From: Aradus depressus
Taxonomy: Eukaryota; Arthropoda; Insecta; Hemiptera; Aradidae
Direction: 5' to 3'
Length of the DNA: 64,000 bases
Assembly: GCA_963662175.1 (NCBI GenBank)
Contig: OY759219.1
Location: 45,376,675-45,440,674, forward strand
Each line of letters opens with the position of its first letter. The first letter of the stretch is position 1. The notes under the pieces were generated by a model that was given only the letters and a program-made list of their open reading frames with translations, was not told where the DNA came from and did no database searches. This document shows, in pieces, positions 57,164 through 64,000 of the stretch. The position numbers and the translations under genes were made by a program.

Positions 57164-57487
57164 TTGACAGAAAACACTAGCGAACTCCCGTATATTATTT
57201 CCCCGACTTTAAAATTTAAAATCCTCATCGATACCGGTAGCACAAAATCGTTCATAAACCCTGCTATCGCAAATAAGTTTTTCAAAAATAATATTAAAGA
57301 AGACCGTTTCAAAATTGTAACTGCTCACGGAACAAGCAACGAAAAATTTAGTACATTAATCCCCTGCGGAAAACTTTTTAATATTCCAAATTTAAATTTA
57401 AAATTCTATTTATTTAAATTCCACGACCGTTTCGATATGTTACTTGGAACAGACTGTTTAAAATTTCTTAAAGCAACGTTGACATGA
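57164..57487 (+). CDS. Gypsy-type protease
   Basis: The reading frame is -1 relative to gag, so gag-pol frameshifting is plausible. It has the aspartic protease site LIDTGSTKSFINP and the later DMLLGTDCLKFL motif. Its stop TGA overlaps the ATG of the next frame (ATGA at 57484-57487). Related elements usually have protease and RT in one frame, so a small indel is also possible. Confidence 0.82.
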   Translation: MTENTSELPYIISPTLKFKILIDTGSTKSFINPAIANKFFKNNIKEDRFKIVTAHGTSNEKFSTLIPCGKLFNIPNLNLKFYLFKFHDRFDMLLGTDCLKFLKATLT

Positions 57488-58846
57488 CAAACCATTCATT
57501 AACTACCCCCACGGCAAATATCGAAATTTTATACGAGAAAAATAAAAGAGAACATACCTACTTAATACAAAGCTGTACACAGAAAGTAATTAAAATCCCG
57601 GTGACAAACTTAAGAAACGGCATTGCTATTTTACCCGATATAAAATTTAAAAATCTAAAAATCCACGGAGGATTAGTTACCGTAAAAAATTCTGAAACCA
57701 ACTGCTTAATTAGCAACCCGACGGACATAGACTTGAAACTCACTTTGAAAAGACCACTCACCGTAGAGAAAATTTGTAAATTAACGGAAAAAGAAATTCA
57801 ACCTAATTTGAATTTTATTAATCATGAGAAACAAAAATTCGACATTTTAAAATTCCGAACTGATCATATGAACCCCGAAGAAAAATATCATATTGTCGAG
57901 CTACTGAAAAATTACCCCGATCTCTTTCATACAGAAGACAAACCTCTAACTTCGACTAACCAAATTAAACATCACATTAGGACACGCGATGAAATTCCGA
58001 TTTATACTAAAACGTACAGATACCCAGAAATTCATAAAAGCGAAGTGAAAAAACAAATTAACGATATGTTACGGACAAATATAATTCAACCTTCGAAATC
58101 CCCTTGGAGCTCTCCCATCTGGATAGTCCCAAAAAAATTGGATGCCTCCGGACAAAGGAAATGGCGACTCGTGATCGATTACAGAAAACTAAACGACAAG
58201 ACTGTTGACGATAAATTCCCGATCCCGAATATTACTGACCTCCTCGATAAACTCGGAAAATGCCAATATTTCTCTTCAATTGATTTAGCCTCCGGTTTCC
58301 ACCAAGTACAAATGGAAAAAGATAGTATACCAAAAACCGCCTTCTCAACCGATGATGGACACTACGAATTTTTACGTATGCCCTTTGGATTAAAAAATTC
58401 CCCCGCGACTTTCCAACGCGTAATGAACAACGTATTAAACGGAATAAAAGGATGTATTGTTTACTTGGATGACGTTTTAATTTACTCAACAAGCCTTCAG
58501 GAACACGTAGGAACCTTACGAAACGTATTTGACAGACTTCGCGAATCCAACTTTAAAATTCAATTAGACAAAACGGAATTCGTAAAACGAGAAGTAGCCT
58601 ACTTAGGACACATCGTGACACCCGACGGAATTAAACCAAACCCGGATAAAATAAATGCTATTCAAAACTTCCCCATTCCGAAAACAGCGAAACAAATAAA
58701 AGGATTTCTCGGACTCTTAGGTTATTACAGAAAATTTATAAAAAACTTCGCCGATATAACTAAACCGTTTACCAAATGTTTAAAGAAAGACGCGATAATA
58801 AACAGTAACGACCCGGAATATATAAATTGTTTTAATATTTGTAAAA
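57484..58846 (+). pseudogene. Gypsy-type reverse transcriptase part of pol
   Basis: Contains KWRLVIDYRKLNDKTVDDKF, YFSSIDLASGFHQVQME (motif A), FLRMPFGLKNSPATFQRVMN, CIVYLDDVLIYS (catalytic YLDD) and FLGLLGYYRKFIKNFAD. No internal stops. It is cut at about 58847 by an insertion and then runs about 22 codons into foreign sequence before a stop at 58914. Confidence 0.88.
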
Positions 58847-58852
58847 ATCAGG

Positions 58853-58912
58853 AGACACGGCAGTGTCTCTGGCCAAGTCCGAAAAAAAAGAAAGAAAAAG
58901 ACACTGCTGTGT
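58853..58912. other. Hairpin at the left end of the insertion
   Basis: ACACGGCAGTGTCT at 58855 pairs with AGACACTGCTGTGT at about 58899-58912, with roughly 30 bases of A/G-rich loop. Confidence 0.65.
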
Positions 58913-59225
58913 AACTTTTCTCGTGACACTAAATGCCACTTTTTGCATCAACAAAAGTATGTTATGCAATAACAAAATAACATTTTTCTCTACATAGTTG
59001 TGTCGAGAACTCCGAGCTGAACAAAATGAAAAAAAAAAGTAGACAAAAAAGTTCATATTTGACCAAGTTACAAGGGGTCAAAGTCAGCAAAAAATAACTT
59101 TTTTTTTTCCTTTTTCAGTGTCCGGACGTCCGGATGACGTCATCAAAGTTTCAAAATATTTCATTTTAATTATGTGGAACGTTGTTATGCAGTGATAGTT
59201 AATACAGTGTAATAGTGACAGTTAC

Positions 59226-61255
59226 AAATTCCCACGTTACCAACCTGAGGGTTGCGGGTTCGAATCCGCACCAGTAATATCAACATTCTTTGCTAATAGC
59301 CAACGTTACCAACCCGAGGGTTGCGGGTTCGAATCCCCCCGAGTAATATCAACTTATTTTACAAAATGCTCACGTTACGAACCCAAGGGTTGCGGGTTCG
59401 AATCCCGATCAGTAATATCAACTTATTTTACAAATAGCTCACAATACCAACCCGAGGGTTGCGGGTTCGAGTCCCGATCAGTAATATCAACTTATTTTAC
59501 AAATAGCTCACGTTACCAATCCGAAATTGTTGGGTTCTGATCCCCACCAGCAACATCAACTTATTTCACTAATAGCTCGCGTTACCAACCCGAGGGTTGC
59601 AGGTTCGAGTACCGATCAGTAATATCAACTTATTTTACAAATAGCTCACGTTACTTACTATATAAATAGCTCCCGTATCCAACCCGAGGGCTCCGGGTTC
59701 GAATCCCCACCAGTAATATCAACTTACTATATAAATAGCTCCCGTTTCCAACCCGAGGGTTCCGGGTTCGAATCCCGACGAGTAATATCAACCTATTTTA
59801 CAAAAAGCTCAAGTTACCACCCCGAGGGTTGCGGGTTCGACTCCCGATCAGTAATATCAACCTATTTTACAAAAAGCTCAAGTTACCACCCCGAGGGTTG
59901 CGGGTTCGACTCCCGATCAGTAATATCAACTTATTTTACAAATAGCTCGCGTTACCATCCCGGAAGTTGCGGGTTCGAGTCCCGATCAGTAATATAAACT
60001 TATTTTACAAATAGCTTACGTTACGAATTCGAGGGTTGGGGGTTTGAATCCCCACCAGTAATATCAACTTACTTTACAAGTAGCTCACGTCACGAACACG
60101 AAGGTTGCGGTTCGAATCCCCACCACTAATATCAACTTACTTTATAAATAGCCCACGTTACCAACCCGAGGGTTGCGGGTTTGAATCCCCACCAGTAATA
60201 TAAACTTATTTTACAAATAGCTTACGTTACGAATTCGAGGGTTGGGGGTTTTAATCCCCACCAGTAATATCAACTTACTTTACAAGTAGCTCACGTCACG
60301 AACACGAAGGTTGCGGTTCGAATCCCCACCACTAATATCAACTTACTTTATAAATAGCCCACGTTACCAACCCGAGGGTTGCGGGTTTGAATCCCCACCA
60401 GTAATATCAACTTATTTTACGAATAGCCCACGATACCTACCCGAGGGTTGCGGTTTCGAATCCCTATCAGTAATAACGACTTCCTATATAAATAGTTCAC
60501 GTTACCACCCCGAGGGTTGCGGGTCCGAGTCCCGATCAGTAATGTCAACTTATTTTACAAATAGCTCTCTTTACCAACCCGAGGATTGTGGGTTTGAATC
60601 CCTACCAATAATACCAACTTACTTTACAAAATGCTCACGTTACGAACCCAAAGGTTGCGGGTTTGAATCCCCACCAGTAATATCAACTTATTTTACGAAT
60701 AGCCCACGTTACCCACCCGAGGGTTGCGGGTTTGAATCCCCACCAGTAATATCAACTTATTTTACGAATAGCCCACGTTACCACCCCGAGGGTTGCAGGT
60801 TCGAGTCCCGATCAGTAATATCAACTTATTTTACAAATAGCTTGCGTTACCAACCCGAAAGTTGCGGGTTCGAGTCGCGATCAGTAATATCAACTTATTT
60901 TACAAATAGCTCACGTTACGAACCCGAGGGTTGCGGGTTCGAATCCCCACTAGTAATACCAACTTATTTTACAAATATCCTACTTTACCAACCCGAGGGA
61001 TGCGGTTTCGAATCCCTACCAGTAATAATGACTTCCTGTATAAATAGTTCACGTTACCACCCGGAGGGTTGCGGGTTCGAGTCCCGATCAGTAATGTCAA
61101 CTTAGTTTACAAATAGCTCTCTTTACAAACCCGAGGGTTGCGGGTTCGAATCCTTCCCAATAATACCAACTTACTTTACAAAATGCTCACGTTACGGACC
61201 AGAGGGTTGGGGGTTCGAATCCCCACCAGTAATGTCAACTTACTTTACGAATAGC
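59226..61255 (+). repeat. 69-bp tRNA-like tandem array, about 29 copies
   Basis: Each unit holds ACCAACCCGAGGGTTGCGGG, then TTCGAATCCCCACCAGTAAT. The GGGTTCGAATCCC core is a consensus Pol III box B or T-arm. Copies vary (GAATCCCCACC, GAGTCCCGATC). A 206-bp block of three units is duplicated (about 59993-60198 and 60199-60405). The period is 23 codons, so an artefactual 264-codon frame runs through 60311-61105. A tRNA 3'-half origin is likely, but no complete tRNA with box A is seen. Confidence 0.92.
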
Positions 61256-61537
61256 CTATGAGTTTTGTCTTTTATGTCTTTTCTTTTTCAGTTTTGTATC
61301 GAATTTTCTGTCAGTTTTGTACGTATTTTTTAAGACTTGCAATACAATGTAAGTTTTTTGAATTCTGTTAGAAAGATTTAAAATAGACATCTACAAGTAT
61401 TTATCATAAAAAAATCTGATCGTAATGTATGTTGAAAAATGACATTGATTCATTAAATGTTGTGATATATAAATAAAAAATTCAGTAAAACTGAAAAGCA
61501 CGGCCAAGTACGAAAAAAATATCTACCGAAGTAATTA

Positions 61538-62103
61538 ATAAACATAAGTTTGATTCATTAAATGTTGTGATATATAAAAAAATTCTGGTCAAGTACGATC
61601 TTCCATGTATATATACTTCAAAAATTTATTCCTTTTATTTTATTATTGTACGTTGTTTGTTTGTACGTAGAATATATTGTAATTAAACTCTTTAAGTGAC
61701 CGTTTAATTAAAAGAAGTTCAGGTTGGTCATTTCAGGTACTTGGCGACCTGCCGCGAAGATTAAGTTTACACAATGCTATCTACCTGGAATATGGTATCA
61801 ATCAATGCAAATTTGAAAACACATGTAATCATGGAATTTTTCTAGAAACAAACTAAATGCTCAGGGGAGAAACAATTATTATAGGCAGGTCGCCAAGTAC
61901 CTGAAATGACCAACCTGAACTTCTTTTAATTAAACGGTCACTTAAAGAGTTTAATTACAATATATTCTACGTACAAACAAACAACGTACAATAATAAAAT
62001 AAAAGGAATAAATTTTTGAAGTATATATACATGGAAGATCGTACTTGACCAGAATTTTTTTATATATCACAACATTTAATGAATCAAACTTATGTTTATT
62101 AAT
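61538..62103. mobile_element. Foldback with ~215-bp arms
   Basis: Arms 61538-61753 and 61889-62101 are essentially exact reverse complements (TAATAAACATAAGTTTGATT to GGTACTTGGCGACCTGCC), with a loop of about 135 bp. The outer part of the left arm (from about 61471) is the same sequence that starts at 63787, so this is a mobile unit found twice in the same Gypsy copy. Confidence 0.85.
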
Positions 62104-63786
62104 TCTCTTAATTAACGAGCCAATTTTAAAATACCCAGATTTTTCAAAAACCTTCCATTTAACGACCGATGCGAGTAACGTAGCCCTCGGAGCAGTGCTC
62201 AGTCAAAATTTTGACGGTGCAGATTTACCGGTATGCTTTGCAAGTAGAACCCTTAATGAATCGGAAACACATTCATCAACCATCGAAAAAGAACTCTTAG
62301 CAATTGTTTGGGCAACCAAATATTTTCGTCCCTATTTATTCGGAAGAAAATTCAAAATATTTAGTGATCATCGACCCCTTCAATGGCTCTTTTCCCTTAA
62401 AGAACCCAACTCAAAATTAGTTAGAATGCGTCTAAAATTAGAAGAATATGACTACGAGGTCATTTATAAAAAAGGAGTGCAAAACACCGTTGCTGATGCA
62501 CTTTCGCGAATCGAACTAAATTTAGGCGAGACACAAACCACGGATGATATTATTCAGGAGATCATCGACGATTATTACGCGAAGAACCCCGAGAAAAGAC
62601 CGAACGACCCACCGAACAGACCGACCGAATCCCTAATAGTAAATTTAGACGAGGAAAACGACTCAAGTGACGGACACACTATACATTCTAACGCAGAAGG
62701 AAATACAACCCTCGAAATACCGATTATTGACGGACCCGTTAACTACGGTAATCACCAAATTATTATTTCGGAAGTAGAACATAGCCCCGCGAAACCCAAA
62801 ATCACGACTCTTTTTGATCAAAAACAAAGAATAACTCTCCAACTCTCCAAAAATAATTTCGACCAGGATTTAATAAACTTCGTAAAAGAACATGTCGTCC
62901 CGCGAGTAAAATATTGGATATATTTTGAATCAGATATCTATGAAAAATTCGCAGCCTCAATGATTCAACATTTCAAAACCTCGGAAATTAACTTCACGCG
63001 ATACACAACGAAATTAATTGACGTACTTGACAACTCGGAAATAAAAGACGTGATCGAAAATTATCATATAGGCAAGACTAACGACAGAGGACTTGACGAG
63101 ACCGACAACAAAATTAAACGGATATATTACTGGCCCAATTTACGGAAAACCATACAGACTTACATCAACAACTGCGAAATTTGCCAAGTGACTAAATACG
63201 ATAGACGACCCCTCAAAATCCAGTACAACATCACGCCTTCAGCCTCGAAACCTTTTCAAATTGTACGCATAGATTCCATTACACTCGAAAACACAAAGTT
63301 TCTCACTATTTTTGACACATTTTCAAAATACGCTCAAGCATACAGATTAACCTCGGGACAAGGCTTAGAAGTCGTAAATAAATTAATTACATATTTTACA
63401 CACCACAACATACCCGACACGATAACTTCGGACAACGGACTCGAATTTAACAACTCACTTGTAAAGGAGCTCTTAGCGTTACATAAAATAGACGTGCATT
63501 TTATATCATCGCAACACCCAGAATCAAACGGACCCATAGAACGATTCCACTCCACGCTAATCGAACATATCAGACTTTTAAATAATCGCAACGAATTTAA
63601 GACGGACACCATCGAAAGTAAAGTTAATTATGCCCTTCTGGCCTATAACAACTCGTTACATTCAGTTACGAAACTTAAACCCCTCGACATAATTTACGGA
63701 CACTTTGACAATAATTCCCCTTTCGCGATCGATTTAGAAAAACAGATAGTCAACAATTACATTACTAATCATAAGGAAAAATTAAA
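62104..63786 (+). pseudogene. Gypsy-type RNase H and integrase part of pol
   Basis: RNase H: HLTTDASNVALGAVLSQ, STIEKELLAIVWATKYFRPY and IFSDHRPLQWLF. Integrase: a zinc-binding region with YHIGKTND and NNCEICQVTKYDRRP, then the catalytic core RIDSITLENTKFLTIFDTFS (D), TSDNGLEFNNS (D) and HPESNGPIERFHSTLIEH (E). The core is intact. The C-terminus is cut by the second insertion at about 63787. Confidence 0.87.
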
Positions 63787-64000
63787 TAAATAAAAAATTC
63801 AGTAAAACTGAAAAGCACGGCCAAGTACGAAAAAAATATCTACCGAAGTAATTAATAAACATAAGTTTGATTCATTAAATGTTGTGATATATAAAAAAAT
63901 TCTGGTCAAGTACGATCTTCCATGTATATATACTTCAAAAATTTATTCCTTTTATTTTATTATTGTACGTTGTTTGTTTGTACGTAGAATATATTGTAAT
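63787..64000 (+). mobile_element. Second copy of the foldback element, cut by window edge
   Basis: From ATAAATAAAAAATTCAGTAA the sequence matches 61470-61684 base for base as far as I can check. It follows immediately after the integrase frame and its loop and right arm would lie outside the window. Confidence 0.88.

Larger units (their letters stand above)
58847..62103 (+). mobile_element. 3.26-kb insertion in Gypsy pol: tRNA-like array plus foldback
   Basis: It separates RT from RNase H, whose reading resumes at about 62104. The parts are a 370-bp left segment with a hairpin (58853-58912), a 69-bp tandem array (about 59226-61255), a spacer, and a foldback (61538-62103). GGCCAAGT(C/A)CGAAAAAAA occurs near the left end (58869) and near the foldback (61502), hinting that the parts belong to one element. 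Target duplication not resolved. Confidence 0.75.
55152..64000 (+). mobile_element. Gypsy-type LTR retrotransposon, 3' end beyond window
   Basis: Order: 5' LTR, primer site, leader, gag, protease, RT, [3.26-kb insertion], RNase H, integrase, [second insertion at the edge]. The PBS-like sequence, the lack of a gag zinc knuckle and the domain order fit the 17.6/297-like group of insect Gypsy elements. No env is seen in the window. Both insertions break pol, so this copy cannot move by itself. Confidence 0.9.

Noticed and set aside
60311..61105. 264-codon frame with repeated GCGFESPPVISTYF
   Set aside because: Arises from the 69-bp tRNA-like array. Neighbouring units break the frame.
59240..61240. 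Cluster of true tRNA genes
   Set aside because: Only the T-arm-like half recurs. No box A, acceptor stem or anticodon arm can be drawn for any unit.

Overview
This is an insect nuclear DNA window. The only host gene I can support is an odorant-binding-protein-like gene on the + strand. Its exons are short and have good GT..AG borders, and they are scattered from about 3.9 kb to 42.1 kb. The introns, and everything after 42.3 kb, are packed with nested transposable elements and tandem repeats. Other insect signs are a tRNA-derived SINE whose tail is a TTAGG-type repeat, I-clade and Jockey-like non-LTR retrotransposons, a Gypsy-type LTR element with a serine-tRNA-like primer site, hAT and pogo-type DNA elements, and hammerhead-like small elements of the Penelope/retrozyme kind. 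I cannot fix the insect order.

Layout. 1-3.8 kb: a 52-bp satellite, a foldback element enclosing an 88-bp minisatellite, and a dispersed repeat (family B). 3.87-4.16 kb: exons A and B of the host gene (cysteines C2, C3, C4). 4.3-11.1 kb: a large inverted duplication around a pogo-like element, with a minus-strand LINE, a SINE and a palindromic element nested in it. 11.1-15.3 kb: degenerate tandem repeats, a near-perfect 465-bp palindrome, and dispersed element family A with a 69-bp minisatellite. 15.4-22.9 kb: exons C to F separated by a short DNA transposon, a second family A copy, a dead Jockey-like LINE and a 459-bp hAT-type MITE. 23.4-31.0 kb: a minus-strand Jockey-like LINE carrying three separate younger insertions. 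31.1-33.4 kb: exons G and H. 33.8-40.2 kb: a plus-strand Jockey-like LINE split by a DNA transposon. 41.9-42.1 kb: exons I and J with the stop codon.

43.5-55.1 kb holds two plus-strand I-clade LINEs. The second has a CR1/L2-like LINE inserted so that its reverse transcriptase is fused in frame to the host LINE's endonuclease. 55.15 kb to the end is a Gypsy-type LTR retrotransposon. Its pol is split by a 3.26-kb insertion made of a roughly 29-copy, 69-bp tRNA-like array plus a foldback. A second copy of that foldback begins at the right edge of the window.

The exons fit together: each shows one dominant open frame, the phases of consecutive exons match throughout, and the C2-x3-C3-x38-C4-x12-C5-x8-C6 spacing matches insect odorant-binding proteins. 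The first exon(s), with the signal peptide and C1, are not seen and probably lie upstream of the window.
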